This document shows, in pieces, positions 17,856 through 26,989 of a stretch of DNA of 64,000 nucleotides. Each line of letters begins with the position of its first letter. The first letter of the stretch is position 1. The translations under genes and the position numbers were made by a program. This DNA comes from Helicobacter sp. 11S02629-2 (GTDB lineage Bacteria > Campylobacterota > Campylobacteria > Campylobacterales > Helicobacteraceae), in contig NZ_MLAN01000007.1 in the NCBI RefSeq assembly GCF_002272875.1, positions 1 through 64,000 on the forward strand. Reading direction: 5' to 3'. The notes below the pieces were generated by a model that searched no databases, had not been told where the DNA came from, and saw only the letters and a list, made by a program, of their open reading frames with translations.

Positions 17856-18395
17856 TTACTTCATGCCAAGAGATAGCAGCTTTTTAAGACCATCACTTAC
17901 TGTTATATCAGCATGCACTAACTGGTCTTTATGCACACTTAGCAAAAAGCCTGAAGTTGGGTTAGGAGTAGTAGGCACAAAAACCCAGTAGTAGTCCCCT
18001 TCTTGCTTTGTTATAAAACCCATAAGTCTAGTACCCACTAAGTCTACATAAGCCACACCTAAGTAAGCCTCTTTTGCATTCCCAGTAAACATACCAACCA
18101 TGTCTTTTAAAACGTGATATATACTCCCTATCATAGGAATCTTAGACACAGTAAACTCAAAAATCCCCATAAAGAGATTTTTTTGCTTCTTTTCGAACTG
18201 ATACCCTATGAAAATGATAACTAAAACACTCACTATTAAGATAATAGTAGTTGCTATTATGTTATTAGAAGTAGTATTAAAAACTATTTGCCAAAGACCC
18301 TTCACTATGCCAAAAACAAAATTTATAATCCATATCAAAATAATAAATGGCAGAAGGGCTAATATGCCCTTACCAAAAAGTCTAATAATACCCAT
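17856..18395 (-). CDS. DUF502 family membrane protein
   Basis: 179 aa. Two N-terminal membrane helices (about residues 10-32 and 45-66) are followed by a soluble domain with PMIGSIYHVLKDM and VPTTPNPTSGFLLSV, which are the hallmark motifs of DUF502. Function unknown. It is 15 bases downstream of fqrB and 17 bases upstream of mqnP, in the same direction. Confidence 0.85.
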   Translation of the reverse strand: MGIIRLFGKGILALLPFIILIWIINFVFGIVKGLWQIVFNTTSNNIIATTIILIVSVLVIIFIGYQFEKKQKNLFMGIFEFTVSKIPMIGSIYHVLKDMVGMFTGNAKEAYLGVAYVDLVGTRLMGFITKQEGDYYWVFVPTTPNPTSGFLLSVHKDQLVHADITVSDGLKKLLSLGMK

Positions 18396-18410
18396 CTATC
18401 AACCTTTATC

Positions 18411-19403
18411 TTAGCTTATTCGCTTCCTTATGCACTCAACTATATCAAGTCCATCATTCATAGCTATAGCTATAGAGCCGCCATTTTTAAATAGTATATC
18501 TCCAACTACAAAAAGATTTTTTGTCGGAGTTTCGTGGTTGCTATCAGCTAGCGGGACGCCATTACTATCAACTTTGATTCCACACTTATGTAAAAAGTCA
18601 AGTGGTGCTACCCCACCTATAGCATAAACTATACGGTCATAAACTTCACTACTTCCATCAGTAAAGTTAACTTTTATACTATCTCTGTCGGCATTACCAC
18701 TTATGCTTGGAGCTGCTTCAAGGCTAGTTATATCTATACCAAACTTGCCTTTTAGCTTTTTAGAATCTAAAACGCCTTTAAGTGCACTAGCATTAGTATC
18801 ATTAATCCTAGTAAACTCTGACTTTCTATAGTTTAAAGTAGTATCAGTAAGGTTAGTCAAGTCTACTGCGTACTCAACTGCAGAGTTCCCACCACCAACG
18901 ACAAGGACTTTTTCACCTTTTTGACAGTCATTAGCATTAAAGTTTATAAACTTTCTAACTGTCGGAGGAAGGGCATAAGTTGGCTTATTAGGCTGTCCCA
19001 TCTTACCTATACTAACTACTACAAACTTAGCTTTAAAGACTTCATTACTCGCACTTCTTATGACAAATAAATCGCCTTCTTTTTCAACTTTATCAATCTC
19101 AGTGTTAAATCTAACATCTATATGATTGCTTGCAACTTGGCTTTCAAAAAGCTCTAAAGTGCTCTCTTTAAAGCCATCACTAAAAGGTATATGACCTCTA
19201 AGCTGTACTACTTGGTTTTTATAGTCTTTATCAACGTGCTTATGGGCTTTGTAAAACTTATGTATAGTGCTTAGAATGCTATCAGTTTTTTCAAAAACTA
19301 TAACGTCTTTTACATCGTATTTTTTACATTCCACAGCCGCAGATATACCTCCGGGACCAGCGCCAATTATTGCTACTTCGTGTACTGTATTTTCTGAATT
19401 CAT
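18411..19403 (-). CDS. fqrB: NADPH-linked flavodoxin (quinone) reductase FqrB
   Basis: 330 aa, thioredoxin-reductase fold. It has two Rossmann motifs, IIGAGPGGISAA (FAD) and VVGGGNSAVEYA (NADPH), but lacks the CxxC redox pair between them, so it is not a true thioredoxin reductase. This matches the Helicobacter/Campylobacter FqrB group (HP1164 type), which couples flavodoxin reduced by pyruvate oxidoreductase to NADPH formation. Its start overlaps the ccoS stop by four bases (ATGA). Confidence 0.82.
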   Translation of the reverse strand: MNSENTVHEVAIIGAGPGGISAAVECKKYDVKDVIVFEKTDSILSTIHKFYKAHKHVDKDYKNQVVQLRGHIPFSDGFKESTLELFESQVASNHIDVRFNTEIDKVEKEGDLFVIRSASNEVFKAKFVVVSIGKMGQPNKPTYALPPTVRKFINFNANDCQKGEKVLVVGGGNSAVEYAVDLTNLTDTTLNYRKSEFTRINDTNASALKGVLDSKKLKGKFGIDITSLEAAPSISGNADRDSIKVNFTDGSSEVYDRIVYAIGGVAPLDFLHKCGIKVDSNGVPLADSNHETPTKNLFVVGDILFKNGGSIAIAMNDGLDIVECIRKRIS

Positions 19404-19594
19404 TTTTTATTCCTTGGTTTTGTTGTTTCTGCAAGTTTATTTAAGTCATCTGTGCTATCAAATAACACACCTTGCATCATTTTATCTTTATCGTCAAACT
19501 GACCATTTTTAAGCCCCCAGAGAAATGCTATAAGTCCCATGAGACCCATGAAAATTGACATCCCTAGCATTAAAGCTATAACCCAACTACTCAA
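19400..19594 (-). CDS. ccoS: cbb3 oxidase maturation protein CcoS
   Basis: 64 aa. One N-terminal membrane helix is followed by LWGLKNGQFDDKDKMMQGVLFD, trimmed here to its core GLKNGQFDD: the signature of CcoS (W..K.GQFDD). CcoS is needed for cofactor insertion into cytochrome cbb3 oxidase. The copper-ATPase gene ccoI, another cbb3 factor, is at 43185. First gene of the cluster that runs to serB. Confidence 0.85.
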   Translation of the reverse strand: MSSWVIALMLGMSIFMGLMGLIAFLWGLKNGQFDDKDKMMQGVLFDSTDDLNKLAETTKPRNKK

Positions 19595-19699
19595 AGATAA
19601 CTCCTTAGTGGCATTAAAGTTTAGGATTCTATCATATTTGACTAACTATCAACTTGGATTCTTTTTTGCTTGTAGTTTTCATATTTTGAAGGAGCAAAA

Positions 19700-20122
19700 A
19701 TGCAAACTACCCACATAACTCAAGCTAGATATATAGGAGCCCTAACTCCAAGCAATGATGAAAGACAAGATAGACAAAAAACTCACGTCCCACTAGATAG
19801 CATCCCTCAAGATGTTTTTGTAAAGTCAAAGTACACTCAAAAGATAGAAAAACTAGGAAATGATATAAAAGGCGGGCTAAATGACATGACTAGCTTTCAA
19901 GCCCTTGCTAATAGGCTTCAAAGAGAAGATATCCTTAACTCAGGCGATATGATAGCAGTGAAGTTTTTAAGCAGTCACAGCCCTACTTCAAAGCTAGAAG
20001 ATTTTGATAAAGTTTTAAGAAATGAAAACTTAAGTGTAGAGATGAGAAGTCTAATAGCTACTCTTATAAACAAACTCCACACTATAAACTACTTACATTC
20101 AGGCTTACTAGTTAGTGCTTAA
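19700..20122 (+). CDS. Hypothetical protein, unknown function
   Basis: 140 aa, soluble and mainly helical. The first 40 residues are polar and probably disordered, followed by helices such as GNDIKGGLNDMTSFQALANR. A strong AAGGAG lies ten bases before the ATG. Its end overlaps the GTG start of the glycosyltransferase gene by eight bases, suggesting coupling. I do not recognise a family. Confidence 0.65.
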   Translation: MQTTHITQARYIGALTPSNDERQDRQKTHVPLDSIPQDVFVKSKYTQKIEKLGNDIKGGLNDMTSFQALANRLQREDILNSGDMIAVKFLSSHSPTSKLEDFDKVLRNENLSVEMRSLIATLINKLHTINYLHSGLLVSA

Positions 20123-20840
20123 GGTTTTTATAATCAATCTTCCATCTAGTCTTGAAAGAAAGACTAAGATGCAAGCCCAGATAGATGAGTTAGAATCTAA
20201 TGACTTAGAGTTTATATTTTTTAAAGCAGTTGATGCTAGCAAGGGAGAAGAGGCTGCTTTTAAAAAGTATATAAATGACAAAAAAGCCATACGTAATCGC
20301 GCCATGCCTAACACAAAAGGCGAAAACGCCTGCTATGCCTCTCACTTTAGCCTTTGGCAAAAATGCTTGGAGTTAGATGAGCCTATAGTAGTGCTAGAAG
20401 ATGATATAAGTTTTAATCCCAACTTTTTAGATTCCATAAGAGATATAAAAGCAAGTGGCTTTTCTTATGTGCGTCTTGCCTGCATAGATGAAAAAGGCTT
20501 AAAGCCTATAAATAAGCACTTTTACTACACTTTAGAAGATGTAGCAGGTGGGCAAGGCTACTATCTAACCCCACGCGCTGCGCGTGCTTTTAGTGCCATA
20601 AAGTACTGGGACTTACCAGCAGACTTGCAGATGGACTATGTCGCAAGACATAAGATTGATAACATCATCTATAAGCCTTTTTCTATAAGAGATGAGCTAG
20701 TAGTAGCTACTACTATACCTAATAGATATAGTGTTAAAAAGCCTTTTAAATACAAGCTTATAAGAGAGTTTTTTAGAATCTTTACCCAAAGTAAAAAGGC
20801 TATATTCAAGGCATTTTACAAACCCCCAAAATGCAAATAA
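20115..20840 (+). CDS. Glycosyltransferase family 25 (LPS outer-core type)
   Basis: 241 aa. KVFIINLPSSLERKTKM at the N-terminus, ACYASHFSLWQKCLE and VVLEDDISF (the metal-binding acidic motif) define GT25. Members add galactose or similar sugars to lipopolysaccharide or other surface glycans on the cytosolic face. The start is GTG at 20115, overlapping the previous gene. The C-terminus is basic, which would favour membrane association. Acceptor and donor unknown. Confidence 0.88.
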   Translation: MLKVFIINLPSSLERKTKMQAQIDELESNDLEFIFFKAVDASKGEEAAFKKYINDKKAIRNRAMPNTKGENACYASHFSLWQKCLELDEPIVVLEDDISFNPNFLDSIRDIKASGFSYVRLACIDEKGLKPINKHFYYTLEDVAGGQGYYLTPRAARAFSAIKYWDLPADLQMDYVARHKIDNIIYKPFSIRDELVVATTIPNRYSVKKPFKYKLIREFFRIFTQSKKAIFKAFYKPPKCK

Positions 20841-20904
20841 AGCAGCATCAAGACAAAACAACACTGCCCTACTAGCATTAAAGTGATAGAACTAAGAATC
20901 TACC

Positions 20905-22239
20905 TTAAGACAAAGTCTTTGCAAAAAAGTCTTCTAAGTCTTCCATATAAGAGTGTAAAAGTGCATCATCTTTGCCTTCAAGCAAGATTCTAAGTTTAGA
21001 TTCTGTGCCTGAGTAGCGGATAAGATGTCTTATGTCTTTAGATTCTATTTCGCTAAGTTTTTTACTTAAGCCTTCTATCTTTTCAAGTGGGACTTTTTTA
21101 CTAACTGGTATATTTTTTAGAATCTGCGGATATAAGGAGAAAGGATTTAGCACAACATGTGCTTTTTTCTTGCTATCTAAAACCATTGCCATAACTTGCA
21201 AGGCACATATTAGTCCATCTCCACTCTGAGAAAAGTCGCTAAATATCACATGTCCACTTTGCTCACCACCAAAGTTTAAGCCATCTTCTTTCATAGCTTG
21301 AAGCACATACTTATCTCCAACATTAGAAGAAACTACGTCTATGTTGTGAGTTTTTAAGAAGTCTTTTAAGGCAAGATTGCTCATTATAGTTGCTACTATG
21401 GCGTCATTTCTAAGTAAACTTTTTGACTTTAAGTAAGCCCCTAGTGCTCCTATTAACTTATCTCCATGGACTATATTGCCTAAGTCATCAACCACTACTA
21501 ATCTATCAGCATCTCCATCTAGTCCAAAGCCTATATCAGCCCTAAGATACCTTACTTTTTGACTTAGCTCATAAGGGTGCATGGCACCACAAGATTCATT
21601 AATGTTATAGCCATTTGGATGATCATTTATCACAACTACATCAGCCCCTAACTCGCTAAAAACCAAAGGTGCTACCTTATAAGCTGCCCCATTAGCACAG
21701 TCTACTACTATGCGAAGACCTTGCAAAGTTAGGTGTTTGGGAAAGGAGTTTTTGATATGAACTACATAGCGCCCTACTACATCATCGATGCGTTTTGAGT
21801 AGCCTATCTCCTTGTCAGTTTTAGAGTACTTTAAAAGCTCACTGTGATAGATCTCTTCTATCTTTGCTTCTTTGTCTTCATCAAGCTTAAAGCCATTAGA
21901 GTTAAAAAACTTTATGCCATTATCTTCAAAAGGATTATGACTTGCACTTATCATAATGCCCGCATCACAACGCAAATCCTGAGTTAAAAAAGATATAGCT
22001 GGAGTTGGTATAGGACCAGTTTGTATGACATCAAAGCCAACTGCTGTAAGACCACTAACTAGGGCATTTTCTATCATATAACCACTTTTTCTAGTATCTT
22101 TACCGACTATAAGCTTATTGGTAGATTTTGAAGTTTGTTGGAAGTAAACGCCTGCTGCCATGCCTAGTTTTAAAACACTTAGGGCATTTATATCCCTCCC
22201 TGCCTTACCTCTAACTCCATCTGTACCAAAAATCTTCAT
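20905..22239 (-). CDS. glmM: Phosphoglucosamine mutase
   Basis: 444 aa. It converts glucosamine-6-P to glucosamine-1-P for peptidoglycan and LPS. Visible motifs: IFGTDGVRG at the start, the phosphoserine loop [12 protein letters not shown] (about residue 97), metal site GLDGDADRL (about 238) and the C-terminal phosphate-binding [10 protein letters not shown]. It is divergent from rpsT, the arrangement known for H. pylori. Confidence 0.97.
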   Translation of the reverse strand: MKIFGTDGVRGKAGRDINALSVLKLGMAAGVYFQQTSKSTNKLIVGKDTRKSGYMIENALVSGLTAVGFDVIQTGPIPTPAISFLTQDLRCDAGIMISASHNPFEDNGIKFFNSNGFKLDEDKEAKIEEIYHSELLKYSKTDKEIGYSKRIDDVVGRYVVHIKNSFPKHLTLQGLRIVVDCANGAAYKVAPLVFSELGADVVVINDHPNGYNINESCGAMHPYELSQKVRYLRADIGFGLDGDADRLVVVDDLGNIVHGDKLIGALGAYLKSKSLLRNDAIVATIMSNLALKDFLKTHNIDVVSSNVGDKYVLQAMKEDGLNFGGEQSGHVIFSDFSQSGDGLICALQVMAMVLDSKKKAHVVLNPFSLYPQILKNIPVSKKVPLEKIEGLSKKLSEIESKDIRHLIRYSGTESKLRILLEGKDDALLHSYMEDLEDFFAKTLS

Positions 22240-22289
22240 CTTAACTGCCTTAAGTTGTTTTAAGTTTTTAAAATTCTATCATATTGTGC

Positions 22290-22295
22290 TACAAT
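22290..22295 (+). promoter_or_regulatory. -10 element of rpsT-prfA promoter
   Basis: TACAAT preceded by TG (extended -10, TGCTACAAT) about 40 bp before rpsT, between divergent glmM and rpsT. Confidence 0.5.
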
Positions 22296-22332
22296 CAAGG
22301 CTTTTAAACTTTGAAATCACAAGGACTCAGTA

Positions 22333-22605
22333 ATGGCTAATCATGAATCTGCAAAAAAGAGAATCAGACAAACAGAAAAACGCACTATTAGAAACAGATA
22401 CTACAGAACTCGTATCAAAAACATCCTTAGAAATACTAGAGAAGCTATAGCAAGTGGCGACCTAACTAAGGCAAATGACGCTTTTAAGATAGCAAACAAA
22501 GAGCTTCACAAGTTTGTAAGCAAAGGCGTTGTAAAGAAAAACACAGTTTCTAGAAAAGTATCTCGCCTAAACGCTGCTATCAAAAAAATAGCCCAAGCCA
22601 GCTAA
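22333..22605 (+). CDS. rpsT: 30S ribosomal protein S20
   Basis: 90 aa, very basic helical protein. [17 protein letters not shown] is the S20 signature; the expected length is 86-90 aa. It binds 16S rRNA. It is followed by prfA after 18 bases. Confidence 0.98.
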   Translation: MANHESAKKRIRQTEKRTIRNRYYRTRIKNILRNTREAIASGDLTKANDAFKIANKELHKFVSKGVVKKNTVSRKVSRLNAAIKKIAQAS

Positions 22606-22623
22606 AACACCCCCAACTACTAC

Positions 22624-23691
22624 ATGTTTATAGAGAAGCTAAAGCCAATCATTGCTAGAAGCAAGGAAGTTGAAAACCTCCTTAGCGATCCTACAGTTTT
22701 AAACGACATAGAACGTCTAACTGCACTAAGCAAAGAAAAAAGCGAACTAGAAGACATAGCCACAAAAGCAACTTCTTATCTAAAAGTCTTAGAAGACTTA
22801 GAATCTTCAAAATCCCTCTTAGAAGACTCCTCTCTAGCTGAGCTTGCTAAAGAAGAGATAAAGGACTTAGAAGCACAAAAAGAGACTTTAGAAAAAGATA
22901 TAAGACTGCTTTTAATACCAAAAGATCCAAATGATTCTAAAAACATATATTTAGAGATAAGGGCTGGTACTGGAGGGGATGAGGCTGGAATCTTTGTCGG
23001 TGACTTATTTGATGCTTATGTAAGATATGCTGAAAGCAAGAAGTGGAAGGTTGAGATAATTAGTAGTAGTGAAAACTCAGTAGGTGGCTATAAAGAGATA
23101 ATAGCACTTATAAAAGGTGCAGGGGCATACTCTAAGCTAAAGTATGAAGGTGGCACTCACAGAGTTCAGCGTATACCAAAGACGGAATCTCAAGGCAGGA
23201 TTCATACTTCAGCCATCACTGTAGCCATCATGCCAGAGGTTGATAGTGTGGAAGTTAATATAAATCCAAGCGATTTAAAGATAGATGTGTTTAGAAGTGG
23301 AGGGCATGGAGGGCAAAGTGTTAACACTACAGATTCTGCAGTTAGGGTTACTCACATCCCAACTGGCATATCTGTATCCATGCAAGATGAAAAGTCTCAA
23401 CATAAAAATAAAGATAAGGCATTAAAGATATTACAAGCTAGAATCTATGAAGCGAAACTTGAAGAGCAAAATGCCAAAAACTCAGCTAATCGCAAAAATC
23501 AAGTTGGAAGTGGAGATAGAAGCGAGCGTATACGCACTTATAACTACCCGCAAAACCGCTTAAGTGATCATAGGATAGGTCTTACACTTTATAGCCTAGA
23601 AGAGATTATGATGGGGGGACTTTTAGACCAAGTTATAGACCCGCTAATCGCCCATTCACAAAGTCTAGCTTTGGGTAATGATAACTCTTAA
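22624..23691 (+). CDS. prfA: Peptide chain release factor 1
   Basis: 355 aa. It ends translation at UAA and UAG. The catalytic GGQ is in [17 protein letters not shown], and the UAG-reading PxT-type motif region is in the [11 protein letters not shown] context. Its C-terminus carries [14 protein letters not shown]. It is second in the rpsT-prfA operon. Confidence 0.97.
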   Translation: MFIEKLKPIIARSKEVENLLSDPTVLNDIERLTALSKEKSELEDIATKATSYLKVLEDLESSKSLLEDSSLAELAKEEIKDLEAQKETLEKDIRLLLIPKDPNDSKNIYLEIRAGTGGDEAGIFVGDLFDAYVRYAESKKWKVEIISSSENSVGGYKEIIALIKGAGAYSKLKYEGGTHRVQRIPKTESQGRIHTSAITVAIMPEVDSVEVNINPSDLKIDVFRSGGHGGQSVNTTDSAVRVTHIPTGISVSMQDEKSQHKNKDKALKILQARIYEAKLEEQNAKNSANRKNQVGSGDRSERIRTYNYPQNRLSDHRIGLTLYSLEEIMMGGLLDQVIDPLIAHSQSLALGNDNS

Positions 23692-23728
23692 ACTTAAAGT
23701 GGCAGATAACTCTTAAAAAGGAGACATT

Positions 23729-24001
23729 ATGGTAATAGATGACAAAACACTAAGTAAGCTTGAAAGTCTAAGCATGATAAAGCTAGAAGATGATAAAAAA
23801 GAAGCCTTCAAACAAGACTTAAGTGAAGTGCTTTCATTTATGGATAACTTAAAAGAGATAGATGTAAAAGAGATAGACTGCGAGCTTAAACACTTTACCC
23901 CTCTAAGAGAAGATGAAGTCATAGATGCAAACATAGACGTTAGCAAGCTTTCACCTTTTGTAGAAAATGGCTTTTTTATAGTTCCTAAAATCATTGAATG
24001 A
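23729..24001 (+). CDS. gatC: Asp/Glu-tRNA amidotransferase subunit C
   Basis: 90 aa. KLESLSMIKLEDDKKEAF at the start and the Phe-x-Pro-Leu-Arg-Glu/Asp-Asp type segment HFTPLREDEV match GatC. GatC stabilises the GatA-GatB complex that makes Gln-tRNA and Asn-tRNA. gatA and gatB are not in the window. AAGGAG lies upstream. Its stop overlaps the uppS start by four bases (ATGA). Confidence 0.9.
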   Translation: MVIDDKTLSKLESLSMIKLEDDKKEAFKQDLSEVLSFMDNLKEIDVKEIDCELKHFTPLREDEVIDANIDVSKLSPFVENGFFIVPKIIE

Positions 24002-24735
24002 GTTTAAGACATTTAGCCATTATTATGGATGGGAATGGCAGGTGGGCTAATGCAAACGGAAAAAAGAGAAAAGAAGGGCACAAAGCAGGGGCTTTAAAAG
24101 TAAGAGAGATAACTGAGTTTTGTGCTAAAAGAAAGATAACTCATCTAACTTTATATGCCTTTTCTACTGAAAACTGGAAGCGCCCAAAGATAGAAGTTGA
24201 CTTTTTGATGCACCTTTTAGAAAAGTACCTAAATGATGAGGAAGAAAGCTACATAAAAAATAATATCCGCTTTAGCACCATAGGCGATATCTCTTACCTA
24301 AACACAAAACTACAAGAAAGAATCTCCTACTTAAAAGAAAAAACTAAAGACTTTTCAAATCTAACTCAGATTCTAGCCTTAAACTACGGCTCACAAGATG
24401 AGATATCACGCGCTGCTCTTTTAAGCTTTCAAAGCATCATAAAAAAGATTAAGCCTTTACCAAAAGAGCAAGCTTTAAGCACCTTAGATTCCATACTTAC
24501 TAAAGACTTACTTCAAGAACTAATCGATAAAAATCTTGACACTGCTAACATGCCCCCAGTTGACTTACTGCTTAGAACTGGTGGGGAAAAAAGGCTTTCA
24601 AACTTTTTGCTTTGGCAGCTAAGCTATGCTGAGCTTTTTTTTACTGATACGTTTTGGCCTGAGCTTAGTGTAGAAGAGCTTGGAAGGATACTAGATTCTT
24701 TTGATGAAAGACAAAGGCGTTTTGGCGGTCTATAA
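23998..24735 (+). CDS. uppS: Isoprenyl diphosphate synthase (undecaprenyl type)
   Basis: 245 aa, cis-prenyltransferase. IIMDGNGRWA (catalytic Asp), GHKAGALKVREI, YAFSTENWKRP and the C-terminal LLLRTGGEKRLSNFLLWQ with SYAEL are the family regions. It makes the lipid carrier for peptidoglycan and O-antigen. It is translationally coupled to gatC. A terminator-like hairpin follows. Confidence 0.96.
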   Translation: MSLRHLAIIMDGNGRWANANGKKRKEGHKAGALKVREITEFCAKRKITHLTLYAFSTENWKRPKIEVDFLMHLLEKYLNDEEESYIKNNIRFSTIGDISYLNTKLQERISYLKEKTKDFSNLTQILALNYGSQDEISRAALLSFQSIIKKIKPLPKEQALSTLDSILTKDLLQELIDKNLDTANMPPVDLLLRTGGEKRLSNFLLWQLSYAELFFTDTFWPELSVEELGRILDSFDERQRRFGGL

Positions 24736-24785
24736 TCTAGCCTAGCCTTATCTAAAGTCATTACTTAAGCTAGTTTATAAGCACT

Positions 24786-24822
24786 TAGCCTTAAGCTTTA
24801 TGGGTCTTAAGCTAGTATTTTT
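24786..24822 (+). terminator. Probable intrinsic terminator after uppS
   Basis: TAGCCTTAAG (24786-24795) pairs with CTTAAGCTA (24806-24814) with one bulged base, followed by GTATTTTT. Confidence 0.55.
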
Positions 24823-25105
24823 CATAATATCCACCTTATATATTACAAATGCAGCAAGCAAAGCAATGCTAACAATGCCTAGCAACTCTAAATAAATCTA
24901 CTTTTTAATACAAATCCACTCTAACAACTTAAGAAAATTTCTACTTAACTTAACTAGCAAAATATAGCTTTTTTATCTACTTTTAGTTAACTTATATTTT
25001 ACTTTTATGTATTAGTGCTTATATAGATATTACTTCTAAGAGAGTAAATATTGACTGATATCAAGGATTTATATGAAATTTATCACTTTAAGGAAACTTT
25101 AATAC

Positions 25106-25118
25106 AAAAAAAAAAAAA
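25106..25118 (+). repeat. A13 homopolymer upstream of a surface-protein gene
   Basis: Thirteen consecutive adenines about 92 bp before the ATG of the 592-aa outer-membrane protein. It is the longest single-base run I noticed in the window. Tracts like this slip during replication and switch adhesin genes in Helicobacter, but variation is not shown here. Confidence 0.85.
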
Positions 25119-25140
25119 CAATTAGACTTACCCTCGTCAC

Positions 25141-25171
25141 TACTTAGAGAGACTAATAACCGCTCTAAGTA
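25141..25171 (+). promoter_or_regulatory. 9-bp perfect dyad in the leader of the surface-protein gene
   Basis: TACTTAGAG (25141-25149) and CTCTAAGTA (25163-25171) are perfect inverted repeats 13 bp apart. They could be an operator or a 5'-leader hairpin between the A13 tract and the gene. Confidence 0.45.
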
Positions 25172-25210
25172 CACCAAAACATAATTTTTTACATTTTAAA
25201 AGGATGAGGT

Positions 25211-26989
25211 ATGCTAAAAGTTACAAAAATAGTCTTAGCCACTAGTTTAATATTAAGCTTAGGAAGTATAGCTATGGCAGAAGATGGAGTAAGTACTGAT
25301 ACAAGCTCTGTTTCAAAGATACAAAGTGATAGTGATGGTAGCACTAGTACTAATATAAGCAATGATGATGCAAAAAAAGATACTAAAGCAAAAAAAGCTA
25401 AAGTTTCTAAGTTTTCTTTAACTCCTAGTGGGGCTAATGATATAAGTGGGCTAAAAGCTCTAGTAGGTGTTGGTATAGGCACTGATATAAGAGCAGAAAA
25501 AAATGCAAATGGAGTTACACTAAATACTCCTAAGGCTGGGTTTGATGCTAGGTTAAAACTTGGTGGTGCTGTATTTAAGACTTTAGATAGTAGCACTATA
25601 GGCCTTCAAGCAACACTAGGTATAGGGGCTAATGTAAGTAGAAGTTTTGTGCCTCAGTACTCTTTAAACTTAGACTTCATACAAGCCTTTAATGTGGGTA
25701 ATACTGGATATATCAAGATAGGTTATATAGCTGGTGTTGGTGCTGCTATAAGGACTAATGATAATGTAAATAGTGGAAGTGGTAGTGTTAGTAATAATAC
25801 TAGTTTAGCAGCTCTAACTGCAGCACAACTTCAAAGTGCTACTAAAGCCTTTGATGCAGCAACTACTGAGGCAAATAATCAAACTACAAAGGCTAATTAT
25901 GCAAATGGAAGAGTATCTTTGCTAACTGATCAAACAGGCTTACAAACAAATATAGACGCTTTTAAAAGCACTAAACCTGCAGACCTAATAAAAGATCTAA
26001 TCATAACTCCTAATCCAAGCAAAAATATAAAAAGTGTTTATATAGGAGAAGTGCTAGATGAAAAGGGCAAGCCTCTTACAACAGATCAAGCACTAGCCCT
26101 TAGTAAGGAAAATATAGCCAATCAAAATGGCGGTAAAACCCCTGTGACTTTCTTTGCAAAATTAGATCAAAGTGTGCTTGATGGCCTAAAAAGTACCTCT
26201 ACAAGCCTTAATGATGAAGCACAAAGAATAGTTGATGGGGTAAATGCCACAAGAGGAACTAGCAATTCATTTGATACTTCTAAAATAAGTGATATAAAAT
26301 CGCTACAAACCTCAGCACAAAGTGCTATAGACACTTATAATGCAGTTATTAAAGCTGAAGCAAGTAAGCTAACTGAGCTTCAAGGTGCAGCAGATACTGC
26401 TTTAAAAGATCTTGGATACTATAATAGTGTAATACAAAATCTACAAGATTTAGTAGTCCCTATAAAAATGGTAGTTAAATCAACTGATGCTAAGATCGAA
26501 AATCCAAAAGCAGAGCTACTAGGAGTAATAGATACAAATAACGCCCTAGTAACACAAGCTTTAGCTAAAGTGACTGCAGCTGAGAAGAGTGCACAAGATC
26601 TATCAACTAAAGCTACTGCTGCCAAAAGTGATCTTGATAAAATAAATGCAGCAGCTACTACTTTAAAGGCTACTTTACAAGGTATAGCAGCCGCACAAAC
26701 AGCCCTAGCAGCATCAGCCCAAAACAATCTAGAAGAAGCTAAAAAAGCAAAAGATGAGGCACAAAAACTAGCCCTAGCAGCTAATAATACCAAAAAAGAA
26801 GCAAGCCAACCAAAGTCTTCTACAGCCACAACTATACTTCCTACTGCAAAACTAGGCGTTATAGCATTTATAGGCACAAGACAGTCTGTGTCTTTAGAGT
26901 ATCAACACTACTTTGGATTTGCTAGTCAAAACAACTTTAGTAGTAATGAGATAACTCTAAACTACGCTTACTACTTTGGCGGCAAATAA
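25211..26989 (+). CDS. Large outer-membrane protein with a helical, alanine-rich extracellular insert
   Basis: 592 aa with a signal peptide (residues 1-23, ending AMAE). Residues about 24-65 are a polar linker. Residues 70-175 contain about six beta strands (LVGVGIGTDIRA, FDARLKLGGAVF, IGLQATLGIGANV). Residues about 190-530 are rich in Ala, Lys, Gln and Asp with heptad-like spacing, which suggests long helices or coiled coil. The last 50 residues return to beta strands (KLGVIAFIGTRQSVSLEY, ITLNYAYYFGG). This fits a small barrel with one giant extracellular loop, perhaps an adhesin. It lacks the usual terminal Phe and ends GGK. Upstream A13 tract. Confidence 0.7.
   Translation: MLKVTKIVLATSLILSLGSIAMAEDGVSTDTSSVSKIQSDSDGSTSTNISNDDAKKDTKAKKAKVSKFSLTPSGANDISGLKALVGVGIGTDIRAEKNANGVTLNTPKAGFDARLKLGGAVFKTLDSSTIGLQATLGIGANVSRSFVPQYSLNLDFIQAFNVGNTGYIKIGYIAGVGAAIRTNDNVNSGSGSVSNNTSLAALTAAQLQSATKAFDAATTEANNQTTKANYANGRVSLLTDQTGLQTNIDAFKSTKPADLIKDLIITPNPSKNIKSVYIGEVLDEKGKPLTTDQALALSKENIANQNGGKTPVTFFAKLDQSVLDGLKSTSTSLNDEAQRIVDGVNATRGTSNSFDTSKISDIKSLQTSAQSAIDTYNAVIKAEASKLTELQGAADTALKDLGYYNSVIQNLQDLVVPIKMVVKSTDAKIENPKAELLGVIDTNNALVTQALAKVTAAEKSAQDLSTKATAAKSDLDKINAAATTLKATLQGIAAAQTALAASAQNNLEEAKKAKDEAQKLALAANNTKKEASQPKSSTATTILPTAKLGVIAFIGTRQSVSLEYQHYFGFASQNNFSSNEITLNYAYYFGGK

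Larger units (their letters stand above)
24736..25210. other. 475-bp regulatory spacer before the large outer-membrane protein gene
   Basis: No gene of normal size is present. In order it holds a terminator-like hairpin (24786-24822), a 9-codon leader-like ORF with its own AAGGA site (25073-25102, MKFITLRKL), an A13 tract (25106-25118), a 9-bp dyad (25141-25171), a possible -10 CATAAT (about 25180) and the ribosome site of the next gene. Confidence 0.55.

Noticed and set aside
18411-19403. Thioredoxin reductase
   Set aside because: It lacks the CxxC pair between the two nucleotide-binding domains; FqrB-type is a better fit.
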